Positions 15,242 through 24,243 of a DNA stretch of 40,696 bases are shown piece after piece. This DNA is from a virus. The notes beneath the pieces are model-generated. The model was not told the origin of the DNA, searched no databases, and worked only from the letters and a program-made list of their open reading frames with translations. The stretch's first letter is position 1. Each line of letters starts with the position of its first letter. Where the stretch lies: positions 1 through 40,696 of the IMG/VR virus record IMGVR_UViG_3300022751_000025; one strand, 5' to 3'. A program made the position numbers and the translations under genes.

Positions 15242-15744
15242 TGGCTAGGATTTTCAGGAATGCTACAGATTTGGCCCGAGCAATGGAAGGGGGAAGTCAC
15301 AATTTTCTAGAGGAAGTAAAGGGAATCACGGAATACAACCTCGGAGAAATTGAAACAGAGGCGATACGTAATGCTCCTGGGGCAGGACAAAGCATTGCTA
15401 CTGAACATGGGCCAGAATCTCAAAGTGATATTGCTAGAGGGCGTTCATGGACTCCGATTAGTCAAGCTATCGGATATAGATTGTCTCCAGATGGCTTCTC
15501 AGGCAGTGTTTATGTAGAAACATCTGCAGGTGAGATAGCTATTTATGTGGAGTTTGGTACAGGCCAAAGTGCAAGGAGGTATTTAGCAACTGTACCGCCT
15601 GAATTTAGAACGGTCGCAAGCAGGTATTATATTGATGGTAAAGGGACGATACTAAATAAGCCTTATTTACTGCCAGCGTTTTTTAAATACCAAATTGAGT
15701 ATGTAAAGGAGCTGAAAAACGCCATTAAAAACATGAGATTATGA
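15241..15744 (+). CDS. HK97 gp10-like tail component
   Basis: 167 aa. IAIYVEFGTGQSARRYL in the second half, ending in a segment with NKPYLLPAFFKY, is the hallmark of the HK97 gp10-like family (E-F/Y-G-T then PFxxPA). These proteins sit at the head-tail interface and help complete the tail. It overlaps the following tail terminator gene by 4 nt. Confidence 0.87.
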   Translation: MARIFRNATDLARAMEGGSHNFLEEVKGITEYNLGEIETEAIRNAPGAGQSIATEHGPESQSDIARGRSWTPISQAIGYRLSPDGFSGSVYVETSAGEIAIYVEFGTGQSARRYLATVPPEFRTVASRYYIDGKGTILNKPYLLPAFFKYQIEYVKELKNAIKNMRL

Positions 15745-16217
15745 AATTAGTTACCACCCCAATACGATCAGCACTGGCCACTTTATTAAGCGGTATTCCG
15801 TTTATGGGTAAAACGATAAATTCATTTGAGGAATATTTACAGGAATCGACCACTAAAAAGAAAGCTGTTTTAACGGTAGGCAGTCAGCAGGTGACGGCAT
15901 ATATAATATTGCTTAATCAAACGGTTAACGATAATTCTTCAAAGTGCTTGCGTAATGATGAAGCAAGTATACAGGTTCAAGTCACTACGGTATTTCCGGC
16001 AGATGCAGGCGGTTCATTGGTAGCAGAGCAAATCGCTGATTTAGTATTAGCACGATTGTTTGATGTAGACAACATGCAGATTACTGGCATTAATTTACCG
16101 GAACAGTTCGAAATATGGCGAGCCAGGTTTATATCATCAAGGAATATAAATTACAACACCGACACTAACCGTGTTTGGATTACTCAATTAACCTTATCTT
16201 TTTCAGTTAATCAGTAA
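15741..16217 (+). CDS. Tail terminator / tail completion protein
   Basis: 158 aa. Position after the gp10-like protein and the pattern of one long helix (PIRSALATLLSGI) followed by beta strands (AYIILLNQTVND, ASIQVQVTTVFPA) and a helix (VAEQIADLVLARLF) fit the gpU/DUF3168-type tail terminator family, which caps the tail tube. Family assignment rests on context and secondary-structure reading. Confidence 0.7.
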   Translation: MKLVTTPIRSALATLLSGIPFMGKTINSFEEYLQESTTKKKAVLTVGSQQVTAYIILLNQTVNDNSSKCLRNDEASIQVQVTTVFPADAGGSLVAEQIADLVLARLFDVDNMQITGINLPEQFEIWRARFISSRNINYNTDTNRVWITQLTLSFSVNQ

Positions 16218-16221
16218 CACT

Positions 16222-16347
16222 ATGACACTAGAAGAGCAAGCAGAAATATTATACCCTATGCCAGAACGACCTTGTGAATGGAATCGTAAAAGGGTTCTGT
16301 TTAAGCGAAGAAAATGGGTTGAAAAACAATTGGTTAAAGACATCTAA
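16222..16347 (+). CDS. Small basic protein
   Basis: 41 aa: acidic start (MTLEEQAEILYPMPERP) and very basic second half (WNRKRVLFKRRKWVEKQ). It begins 4 bp after the tail terminator stop and its stop overlaps by 3-4 bp, tail to tail, with the decayed leftward gene at 16344-16499. Unknown function. Confidence 0.6.
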   Translation: MTLEEQAEILYPMPERPCEWNRKRVLFKRRKWVEKQLVKDI

Positions 16348-16499
16348 ATATCATCAGCACAATTACCTGTACACTCTTCGCAACAAGAACACAAAGTATA
16401 ATCTTCATATAATTCAGACCTATAAGGACACTTGTGAGGCTCAACTCTTTAATGATTACATGAGGTACCCTCATTATCAAACTCATACATTTCTTTCAT
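16344..16499 (-). pseudogene. Cys-rich small zinc-binding-like protein interrupted by an in-frame TAA
   Basis: In one frame the minus strand encodes 16 residues (MKEMYEFDNEGTSCNH), a TAA at 16449-16451, and then 34 more residues beginning RVEPHKCPYRSELYEDY and containing CSCCEECTGNC before a TAG. The Cys/His pattern across both halves (CxH, HxC, CxCC, C, C) looks like one zinc-binding domain. A single C-to-T change of CAA (Gln) explains the TAA. There is no start codon suited to the second half. All three stop codons serve as stops elsewhere, so recoding is unlikely. Confidence 0.55.
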
Positions 16500-16503
16500 A
16501 CCA

Positions 16504-16511
16504 CAAATATA
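16504..16511 (-). promoter_or_regulatory. -7 box of leftward cassette 3
   Basis: TATATTTG on the minus strand, four bases before the ATG at 16499. No TTG at -33; palindromic site F is centred about 42 bp upstream of the ATG. Confidence 0.55.
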
Positions 16512-16533
16512 CAAACCTCGTATTTGTAGTTTT

Positions 16534-16549
16534 GTACTATTGTTGTTAC
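16534..16549. promoter_or_regulatory. Palindromic operator-like site F (GTact-N6-GTTAC)
   Basis: GTACTATTGTTGTTAC, 8 of 10 half-site positions match; it covers the -33 element of the tail-tube promoter. Confidence 0.45.
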
Positions 16550-16570
16550 AAAGGGATTTAACTATATTTG
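16540..16570 (+). promoter_or_regulatory. Promoter for tail tube operon
   Basis: TTG (16540-16542), 20-bp spacer, TATATTTG (16563-16570): full consensus, 21 bp before the ATG at 16592. Confidence 0.75.
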
Positions 16571-16591
16571 AAATAAAAAAACTAACAGCCC

Positions 16592-17071
16592 ATGGCATTT
16601 TTAAACGGACGTACAGTATTGCTGTACATTGACACTGAGACACCAATTGATACCGAAGTGGAAGATGTTACCACTGAGGCCGCTATACTGGTGGCGTGTT
16701 TAACATCAAACGGATTCGAAGGTACGACTTCGGCAATTGCAACTACTTCTAAATGTTCCGGCTCATTTGCTGAATCATTGGATGGCGAAAAAGGATGGAC
16801 TATGTCCGCTGAAGGTCAGGCGATATCTTTATTAGGAGGTGATCTAAGGATCAACCACAATAAGTTATTCAAACTTTGGAGATCAGGTGCCGCTTTCTGG
16901 GCATTTATGATGGACACAGCGACGCCAGTAATTACAATGCGTTATGGCGTTGCAAGGATTGATTCATTTAATGATGGCGCTCCTGACAATGAAGCACAAA
17001 CCTTCTCTATTAGCTTAACTGGTATCGGACAGCCTGGAGATCAGGACGACATTGCACCTATTGTACCTTAA
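16592..17071 (+). CDS. Major tail tube protein
   Basis: 159 aa. The start FLNGRTVLLYIDTETP, the central SGSFAESLDGEKGWTMSAEG and the C-terminal AQTFSISLTGIGQ are typical of phage tail tube proteins of the gpV/TP901-1-like beta-sandwich fold. Hexamers stack to form the tail tube on which the tape measure sets the length. It directly precedes the chaperone and tape-measure genes, the conserved siphovirus order. Confidence 0.88.
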   Translation: MAFLNGRTVLLYIDTETPIDTEVEDVTTEAAILVACLTSNGFEGTTSAIATTSKCSGSFAESLDGEKGWTMSAEGQAISLLGGDLRINHNKLFKLWRSGAAFWAFMMDTATPVITMRYGVARIDSFNDGAPDNEAQTFSISLTGIGQPGDQDDIAPIVP

Positions 17072-17072
17072 T

Positions 17073-17459
17073 ATGACAGGAGCTAGAAAAACATTCGAGA
17101 TAGAGGGAGTAAAACATTCCCTTTATTTTGGTATGGTGGCAACTGAGATTATACTCGTGAAATCAGTTAAGTATGCTGAGGCAAAAGATCCGCACGGTAT
17201 AAAAACTACTGCTGAAATCATATATGGGGGATTGTGTAACAATGCTGATTTATCGGATATTGACAGGCCGACATTTGAAGAGGCGTATTTAATTGCGGAA
17301 TCTATTATTAGCGACGAACAGTTGATCAAAGACATACTATCTGCATGGACAGAAAGCAAGCCATACGTTTCATTGATGGAGCGCCTGAATGGTGATAAAA
17401 AAAAAGCGGAAACTCCAGAAGTAGGAAAAAACAACAAGTCGAAGACTGGAGCGAAATAA
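17073..17459 (+). CDS. Tail assembly chaperone, short form (gpG-like)
   Basis: 128 aa. The start at 17073 (MTGARKTFEIEGV) is used rather than an upstream TTG that overlaps the tail tube gene. The protein is mostly helical with EEAYLIAESIISDEQLIKDI, then a Lys-rich tail. Its place between tube and tape measure, and the slippery site near its end, identify it as the gpG-type chaperone that binds the tape measure protein. Confidence 0.82.
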   Translation: MTGARKTFEIEGVKHSLYFGMVATEIILVKSVKYAEAKDPHGIKTTAEIIYGGLCNNADLSDIDRPTFEEAYLIAESIISDEQLIKDILSAWTESKPYVSLMERLNGDKKKAETPEVGKNNKSKTGAK

Positions 17460-17755
17460 AAGCATTCGCATTTGGACAACTTGACTTAAAGCCGTGGGAG
17501 TATGCCAGGTTAACGCATAGAGAATATGTGACAATGTGTATCGGTTATATGGATAAAATTCATCAGCAGGAACGATACGAGCGGATGATCAACTACAATA
17601 TCGTTAAAGGCTGGGCAGACCCTAAGAAGTTCACTCAAACACCTGAAAGGTGGTGGCCTATTGCTGGTGATGTTGTTGTAAAAATGAAAAGGCCATCAAA
17701 AGCTAAATTGTTAAAGATAAATTCAATATTCAAAAATTTAGGTAAAAATGGCTGA
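17073..17755 (+). CDS. Tail assembly chaperone, long form by -1 frameshift (gpGT-like)
   Basis: A second open frame runs from 17399 to 17755 in the -1 frame. It begins exactly at the poly-A stretch 17397-17405 and has no ATG for its first conserved portion (EDWSEIKAFAFGQLDLKPW is coded well before the first GTG/ATG at 17528). Two slippery sites are in phase: A AAA AAA within 17399-17405 and the classic A AAA AAC at 17426-17432. Slippage at the latter gives a 227-aa fusion. This matches the lambda G/GT arrangement; the long form links tube and tape measure. Confidence 0.78.
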
Positions 17756-19868
17756 CGGTCAACTATCGGTAGAACTTAGGGCGGAGGTACAGAAGTATAT
17801 CCGCGATATGAACAATGCCGGAAAAGCTACTAAGCAGACCGGAGGCACAATTGATAGCGCGGCGAGTAAAATAGGTGGTGCAGTTGCGGGGGCATTCTCG
17901 ATAGGAGCAATAGTTTCATTTGGTAAGGCCGTACTTGATGTTACCGCGGAGTTTCAAAAGTTTTCTGCAGTACTAGGTAACACACTAGGCAGTCAGGCAT
18001 TAGCAGACTTAAAGCTAAAAGAAATACAAGATTTCGCGGCTAAAACCCCATTTGGAGTAAATGAGTTAACCGGAGCGTTTGTTAAATTAGCCAACGCAGG
18101 ATTTAAGCCTACTGGTGACGAAATGACAAAGCTGGGCGACTTAGCTTCATCAACAGGTAAATCATTCGATCAACTAGCGGAGGCGATACTTGATGCTCAG
18201 TCTGGTGAATTTGAACGGCTAAAAGAGTTCGGTGTAAGAGCCAAGGATGCTGGAGATTCGGTAATATTTACCTATAAAGGCGTACAGACTCAGGTTGACA
18301 AAACAGCCGGATCAATACGCAACTATATCACTTCTTTGGGTGATGCAGAGGGCGTATCTGGTTCTATGGAGAAGATATCTGCCACTCTTACAGGACAGAT
18401 CAGCAATCTTGGCGACACATGGGATCAAATGTTGTTATCGGTAGGAAAGAATACATCAGGCGTGTTTTCTGGCTCTATAAGTATCATTGGAATGGCCATC
18501 CAAAAGGTAACGGATTTTAATAACCAACTGGAAATTGCCTCTAAATACAAAATAGGGAATACGTTTACCCGTATTTTAGAGGGGATTAAATCGCTAACAC
18601 CTGGTGGAGCGGGGCCATCTGAGAATCAAGTCAAAATATTAGGTATTGAAACGGCTAATGAAAGCGTAAATAAATTCGTTAGTAACGCAATTGCAGGAGC
18701 TAAATCTGCAAAAGATTTCGGCGACGCACTGAAATCTCTGAAAGAAAGAGGTGATAAGGACTTAAAAAACATTAAAGATCCTCAATTAGCTAAAGGAATA
18801 AAAGACGCTTATCAAAATGGCGTTAAGGCTATTCAGGACGCAAGATCTAATCTTTTAAATACTGTTACCTCTGACGCTAATTTCGGAACATCAAAGGGTG
18901 ACAAAAAAATAAAATCTGTTTCTGATATACTTTCAGAATTGCAGGAAAACTTACGCAAAACATCAAATCAGTTTAAAGCTACTTTTGACCAGACTAACGA
19001 AGGTAAAATAAAGGATTACCAAACCGCTATTGATGAACTGTCTAAGAAAACCGGAACCGATGCAGTTAATGCTATAAATAAACTAAAGAACGCACAGCAA
19101 AGCTTATTTCAATTAAGCCAAGGTAAAACGCTAACTGGGTCTGTAAATCAAGGCTTGCCAGAACAAAGAAACTCTTTAGGGCAAACCGGATTAAATGGTA
19201 TTGAAGTTACCGACCCTACGCTGAACGCATTTAAGAAAGTAGAAGAGGCAAGGAACAAATTACTGGAAGGTCAGATACAGTTTAATAAAGATTTCAATCA
19301 AATAATTACGTCAGGGCTAAGCAATGGGCTTGGTTCGTTAGGCGATGCAATTGGTGGTGCGCTTGCTTCTGGCGGTAACGTATTAGAGGCTGCTGGGCAA
19401 TCTTTATTATCTTCATTAGGTGGAATTTTAGTTGATTTAGGGAAATTATCCATACAAACGGGTATTGGTATTGCTGCGGTTAAAAAAGCTTTACAATCTT
19501 TAAATCCAGCTGTAGCAATTGCTGCAGGTATTGGTTTGGTTGCTTTAGGGTCATATTTTAAAGGTAAGGCATCACAGATTGGCGGTGGTAGCTCTGGGGA
19601 ATCCGGCTCATCACGCACAAGATCCGCAATACCGCAATTTGCCGCTGGGGTGAATAACTTTTCAGGGGGTATGGCATTAGTAGGGGAGAGGGGGCCAGAA
19701 TTAGTTAACCTACCTACAGGATCAAGTGTTATCCCAAATAGAAGAAGCATGAATATGATAGGCAGGCAAGATACCGATATCGTGTTAAACGGCAGTTTAG
19801 AAGTTGGTTTAGACCGCCTTTATGTCCGTTTAATGCAGGAAGGTAAAAAACAGGGGAGGTTAGGGTAA
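17748..19868 (+). CDS. Tape measure protein
   Basis: 706 aa. N-terminal ELRAEVQKYIRDMNNAGKAT and the FAAKTPFGVNELTGAFVKLA region followed by GEFERLKEFGV are typical of tape measure proteins. There are long helical and Gly/Ala-rich hydrophobic stretches near 540-620 (AAGQSLLSSLGGILVDLG and AAVKKALQSLNPAVAIAAGI), which may insert into the host membrane. At about 0.15 nm per residue it predicts a tail of roughly 100 nm. Its ATG overlaps the frameshifted chaperone end by 8 nt. Confidence 0.92.
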   Translation: MADGQLSVELRAEVQKYIRDMNNAGKATKQTGGTIDSAASKIGGAVAGAFSIGAIVSFGKAVLDVTAEFQKFSAVLGNTLGSQALADLKLKEIQDFAAKTPFGVNELTGAFVKLANAGFKPTGDEMTKLGDLASSTGKSFDQLAEAILDAQSGEFERLKEFGVRAKDAGDSVIFTYKGVQTQVDKTAGSIRNYITSLGDAEGVSGSMEKISATLTGQISNLGDTWDQMLLSVGKNTSGVFSGSISIIGMAIQKVTDFNNQLEIASKYKIGNTFTRILEGIKSLTPGGAGPSENQVKILGIETANESVNKFVSNAIAGAKSAKDFGDALKSLKERGDKDLKNIKDPQLAKGIKDAYQNGVKAIQDARSNLLNTVTSDANFGTSKGDKKIKSVSDILSELQENLRKTSNQFKATFDQTNEGKIKDYQTAIDELSKKTGTDAVNAINKLKNAQQSLFQLSQGKTLTGSVNQGLPEQRNSLGQTGLNGIEVTDPTLNAFKKVEEARNKLLEGQIQFNKDFNQIITSGLSNGLGSLGDAIGGALASGGNVLEAAGQSLLSSLGGILVDLGKLSIQTGIGIAAVKKALQSLNPAVAIAAGIGLVALGSYFKGKASQIGGGSSGESGSSRTRSAIPQFAAGVNNFSGGMALVGERGPELVNLPTGSSVIPNRRSMNMIGRQDTDIVLNGSLEVGLDRLYVRLMQEGKKQGRLG

Positions 19869-21016
19869 TGGCGTGGGAAATTGACAGATTCGGGGTAAAA
19901 CCTAGCGGATTATTTGCTAAATGGAGATACACTACGGTTGTTGTAGATGAAAATGGCAACATTACAAACGTCCCTATTCCAGGAAAAGAAGTGATGAACC
20001 TGCCTTTTATCTCTGACTACAAGAAAAACGACAGGCGGTATTCAGACGGTCAGATGATTACCGAATATTGCAACCTTGACACTTTTACGAATTACCGGAT
20101 TTACGCAACAAACGAACGCCCTTTTGCAAGGGTTGAGACTGATATTAACGCTGCTAAATGCGGATATGAGGAGCCGTTGCCGGAACCAGCTGTGCCTTCA
20201 AATCCTTTTGGTAATCCGTCGTATGGGGTTTACCGGACATTCAGTTATTGCGATGTTGACGATGCAAATGTGAACGTTACCATAGAGGCTAAAAATTATG
20301 ATGGTTTAGTGTTCCCGATCAAAGTGGGCGGTAGAAGTCCTGTAATATTGTCCTACAAAGAGGTTGACGATAAATTTGAACCGATACGGCCTTTAGAATG
20401 TAAGTTGTCATTTGTGGTAGAAGATGATTTCGTGTTGCAAGAGTTTTATAGTAACGACGAACGAACATTCAGGGTTACGGTTGAGAAGTACGGAAGAGTG
20501 CAATTCAAAGGGTACATTATCCCTGACAGTTGCTCCGAGCCTTTCGATGCGCCGCCTTATGAAGTTACCATAAGAGCTACAGACGCAATAGGCGGACTTA
20601 AATCAGTTACTTATCCTGTTCCCGTTGGTAGCAGCGCAGAGGTTAAACAATCATTTGTTGACATACTTGCTTACTGTTTTGCAATGACCAATTTAAACCT
20701 CAACATTGCTACCATATGCAATCTGTATGAGGAAAAAATGCCAACAGGGCTAAATGATGACCCATTGTCTTTGGCCTCTGTTAATCCACTTAGGTTGTCC
20801 AAAGATAGCGGAGTGACGATGAGTGTGTATGAAGTTTTAGAACAGGTTTCCAGAGCATGGGGTGGTTATATCGTGCAGTCCGGTGGCGTATGGAACTTCG
20901 TAAGGGTAAACGAATTGAGTAATACCAGAATAAGGAGGCGTAATTATAATTATAAAGGCTTATTTTTATATGCCGATAATTTAGTCAGCGAGCGAATAAT
21001 AGGAGCATTAAGATGA
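19868..21016 (+). CDS. Tail tip protein (distal tail/hub-like, unassigned)
   Basis: 382 aa. It follows the tape measure with a 1-nt overlap, where distal tail and hub proteins are encoded. Beta-rich, with FSYCDVDDANVNVTIEAKNY and GRVQFKGYIIPDSCSEPF, and a DAPPYEVTIRATDAIGGLK segment seen in Bacteroidota phage tail proteins. Pro-rich linker near 110-125 (EEPLPEPAVPSNPFG). Specific role in the tip is not certain; hub or baseplate-like is inferred from position. Confidence 0.68.
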   Translation: MAWEIDRFGVKPSGLFAKWRYTTVVVDENGNITNVPIPGKEVMNLPFISDYKKNDRRYSDGQMITEYCNLDTFTNYRIYATNERPFARVETDINAAKCGYEEPLPEPAVPSNPFGNPSYGVYRTFSYCDVDDANVNVTIEAKNYDGLVFPIKVGGRSPVILSYKEVDDKFEPIRPLECKLSFVVEDDFVLQEFYSNDERTFRVTVEKYGRVQFKGYIIPDSCSEPFDAPPYEVTIRATDAIGGLKSVTYPVPVGSSAEVKQSFVDILAYCFAMTNLNLNIATICNLYEEKMPTGLNDDPLSLASVNPLRLSKDSGVTMSVYEVLEQVSRAWGGYIVQSGGVWNFVRVNELSNTRIRRRNYNYKGLFLYADNLVSERIIGALR

Positions 21017-22821
21017 TAGTATATACATTCAGGCCATTAAACGGAGGCAGAAGTACAGTTGTAAATATTGACTACGATCCGGCAACGGACACGATCACTG
21101 CGGCTAATGTTTCCGGTGGAATTCCTAATGTAAATTACCCCGATACGGTACCCGACAAAAACCCTGGCGATATCATTTACCAGATGCAATATAACGGGGA
21201 AACTGTTACCTTGTACTGGCAGGACAATTACCCTTTTGCTTATTCTCAATTAGTCACGCCCCCTGATGTCATTATTCCGGTTATTGTAATTGATAGCATC
21301 ATTGTTATTCAGCAATCGCAGGTAGGTTTAAATGATGGTTCAGCAACCGTCAATGTTTCAGGAGGCACGCCACCGTATCAATATTCTTTAGATGGTGTTG
21401 TTTACCAAAATAGCAATGTGTTTAATATGCTGGACGCTGGCTCATACACTGTATTTGTAAAGAGCGCATCAGATCCGGTAACGCAAGGCAATTTCACTAT
21501 TGAGGCGGCTATACCAGAGCCTCCGGTGGTAGATATAGCGGTTCAGGATTTAATTGCATTAGAGGGCGCGGAAATAAGCATACAGAATGCATATAAAAGG
21601 GTTGAGGTTATCTCTGAATTTGGGAAAGTTCCTTCGTTATTGTATAATGGTAATTTCGAGATGTGGGACGGTCAGAATTTTAATTTCTGGACTAGATATG
21701 GAGGGCTGGACTTTTCACGTATTCAGCGAACTGTCAAAAATGCAAACGGTGTTCAAATACCGATTATTAATTATGCATTATTATTTAACAAACGTGCTGT
21801 TGCGGGTAAATGGCTGGAAGCCTCATATATTCAGGTTGCAGAAGGTGATGCGATTAAAATACAATACAGCGTAGGTAAAACATTAACCACTAACAGACCT
21901 ACAAATACTTACTATCAGTTTAAAATGCGAATTAAGGTAGGTAATTATTATCTGTTTAATGCGGATTCGGGTACAGATTATAAATGGGTTACTGATCTTA
22001 CTTTTGTCAGCAATTTAGTCCAAAACCCAACAGGAGATTTAAGTACCTACTCGTTTAATTTTACCGCTCCGCCTTGCCCTGTTAATGGTACTCTTACTAT
22101 TCAGATATTTGGTTTTGATCACGTCAAAAAAGAAGCCATACTAAATCCAGATGGTAGCGTAAATAATACGGGAAACCTAATACCTTTATCAGATTATGTC
22201 CCAGTTTCAATAGACGATATTTCGGTATCAAAAACCAGCGCAAAAGGGGATAATGATATTGACGGCCTATTGTCTATCTCTGAGAATCTAGCATATTATA
22301 CAGAGAAACCGGACAGGATAGAAATATTGTTCGGTGACTATTTTACTACAGGCGACACCGCTGCGGGGTTCAATGCTCTTTACGGAATTAAGATAGATAA
22401 TAGATATTCTACGGGATGGTATGAATACGGAACAACAAGTTCTCCGGTTGCATTTGGACTGTCGTTGGCTAAATCAATATTAAGAGCTTACCAAAAGCCA
22501 TTTAGATTTTGGGTTGGGTCACTCAGGCTTAAAAAACAAGTCAAAGAATTTTCATATCTGAACGTATATAGTTTTAATGTTCCCGATCAGCGTAAATTCA
22601 ATGATAAGTTGTTTACATTTATGGGTGGAGATATCGACCTAAAGTATAACACGGTTGAAAGTGTAAAGCTGGCTGAGATATTCGATAAGCCTGCTAAATC
22701 TAATGATATAACCGTACCTAATCTGCCAGGATCAACACCGCCAGTTTTCGTTCAAGATCCTAACTATGATTTTAATAATAATGGTATCTTTACAGATGAA
22801 TTTACACTTGAATTTACATAA
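21013..22821 (+). CDS. Tail tip/fibre protein with SprB-type repeat
   Basis: 602 aa, coupled by a 4-nt overlap to the preceding tail gene. Residues ~107-152 (GLNDGSATVNVSGGTPPYQY, then YQNSNVFNMLDAGSYTVFVK) match a SprB repeat, known from Bacteroidota gliding adhesins. The rest is beta-rich, with a long middle domain resembling a carbohydrate-binding sandwich (YNGNFEMWDGQNFNFWTRYG start) and a C-terminal tail-type region. It is likely to be exposed at the tail tip and used in binding the host surface. Confidence 0.7.
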   Translation: MIVYTFRPLNGGRSTVVNIDYDPATDTITAANVSGGIPNVNYPDTVPDKNPGDIIYQMQYNGETVTLYWQDNYPFAYSQLVTPPDVIIPVIVIDSIIVIQQSQVGLNDGSATVNVSGGTPPYQYSLDGVVYQNSNVFNMLDAGSYTVFVKSASDPVTQGNFTIEAAIPEPPVVDIAVQDLIALEGAEISIQNAYKRVEVISEFGKVPSLLYNGNFEMWDGQNFNFWTRYGGLDFSRIQRTVKNANGVQIPIINYALLFNKRAVAGKWLEASYIQVAEGDAIKIQYSVGKTLTTNRPTNTYYQFKMRIKVGNYYLFNADSGTDYKWVTDLTFVSNLVQNPTGDLSTYSFNFTAPPCPVNGTLTIQIFGFDHVKKEAILNPDGSVNNTGNLIPLSDYVPVSIDDISVSKTSAKGDNDIDGLLSISENLAYYTEKPDRIEILFGDYFTTGDTAAGFNALYGIKIDNRYSTGWYEYGTTSSPVAFGLSLAKSILRAYQKPFRFWVGSLRLKKQVKEFSYLNVYSFNVPDQRKFNDKLFTFMGGDIDLKYNTVESVKLAEIFDKPAKSNDITVPNLPGSTPPVFVQDPNYDFNNNGIFTDEFTLEFT

Positions 22822-22824
22822 GAA

Positions 22825-24243
22825 ATGGATTATACCCCACAGTTAGAGGCTTATAAGGTATTAGTAAACCAGCTAGTGGGGTCGAAAGTATCAGAGGACA
22901 GTATAGATCCTACAGATGTAGCCGCCATTGGCATACAGCTGGCAGATTTACTTATCCCAATTCTAAATACCATTAATGATTTCGGTATTGATGGAGGGAC
23001 ATTGCCACCTGATAATGCAGATGGTAATAACCTTGATCTTTACGTACAAGGCGGTACTTCAATTATATTTTGGCGTAAAAGGAACGGAATTTGGCAACCA
23101 GAAGCAGGAGTTGAATTAGGTATTCAAATTGTAGACGGAAATATCAACCTGCAGGCCAGTGTTGTTGATTACGTCATAACGGTTTCTGCAGGGAGTTGGG
23201 GAATAAACAATACGATATATAGTAAGGCTGTTCAAACTCAATTTACAATCTCTGATCCTGACTTGAACTTTGACAGGATTGATACTGTTACCGCTAACAC
23301 TGCTGGAGATATATTATTGCTGATAGGAACGGCAAGCATTAACCCGACACCTGTTGACTTGCCGGATAATTCAGTAGTAGTATCGTATGTTTACGTACCT
23401 TCCGAGTCTTCTGGCAACTTGCCTTATATAGCGGACAGTAACGCGTCACCATCAACAATCATAAGCGACACAACTGTATCGCTTACCCAAACATGGAGTA
23501 GTTATAAGATAAACAGAATACCACAGCCATGGACAAATGAACCTACACCATTATATGGTGTAAGGTGGAAGGAAATTGATGGCGTGTTTTATGAATTCTT
23601 TTCTTTGGTAGTGGATAATGTGAGTGAGCCTAGTTTAACAAGCTCAGCATCATGGTTTAAAACAACATTGAAAGGATATCCAAACGTTTACAATAGCAGT
23701 AATAACTATAACTCGGGCGTCTATGTTACAGGGGACGCTAATAGTAAAATATACCGTTCTAAAGTATCAGGCAATCAAGGGCATACTCCTTCCGGCGGAA
23801 TTACTACTGACTGGTGGGAGTATATCGGTAACTACATCGGTTTTTACCAGGAATCAGGGCTTTACAATATTGGCGACTTCGTAATACATGCTGCTGATGG
23901 CAACCAAACCTACTATTCACTTAAGGATAACAACGAAGACCCATTAACCGCAATCGGAGGCAGTACATGGCAGTTAATCGGCTTCGTTCAACAGGACATT
24001 CCAGACGCAAAAACAACTCTTACATTCTCCCAATCCGACCTCGTAGAAGAATATGAAGGAGCGTATTATTTACCTTTTACAATGCCAACGGGAAAAACAT
24101 TTGTAAACTGCGAGATATTCAGTGCTGGTAATTACAGGTACTTATCCGCTGACCTTCTTTCTAAACAATCAGCATGGCCTACGCATAGGCTTTCTGGATT
24201 TGACAATAATGATGCACAAACAATTACACTAACTTTTATATGA
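22825..24243 (+). CDS. Tail fibre protein with two carbohydrate-binding-like modules
   Basis: 472 aa. The N-terminal 60 aa are helical and could attach to the tail. Near the C-terminus two similar modules occur: YNSGVYVTGDANSKIYRSKV followed by TDWWEYIG, and YNIGDFVIHAADGNQTYYSL followed by STWQLIG. This Y-x-x-G-x-x-V ... Y-x-(S/K) ... W pattern resembles CBM5/12 chitin-binding-like modules that are common in phage fibres. It is likely a receptor-binding or adhesion subunit. Confidence 0.7.
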   Translation: MDYTPQLEAYKVLVNQLVGSKVSEDSIDPTDVAAIGIQLADLLIPILNTINDFGIDGGTLPPDNADGNNLDLYVQGGTSIIFWRKRNGIWQPEAGVELGIQIVDGNINLQASVVDYVITVSAGSWGINNTIYSKAVQTQFTISDPDLNFDRIDTVTANTAGDILLLIGTASINPTPVDLPDNSVVVSYVYVPSESSGNLPYIADSNASPSTIISDTTVSLTQTWSSYKINRIPQPWTNEPTPLYGVRWKEIDGVFYEFFSLVVDNVSEPSLTSSASWFKTTLKGYPNVYNSSNNYNSGVYVTGDANSKIYRSKVSGNQGHTPSGGITTDWWEYIGNYIGFYQESGLYNIGDFVIHAADGNQTYYSLKDNNEDPLTAIGGSTWQLIGFVQQDIPDAKTTLTFSQSDLVEEYEGAYYLPFTMPTGKTFVNCEIFSAGNYRYLSADLLSKQSAWPTHRLSGFDNNDAQTITLTFI

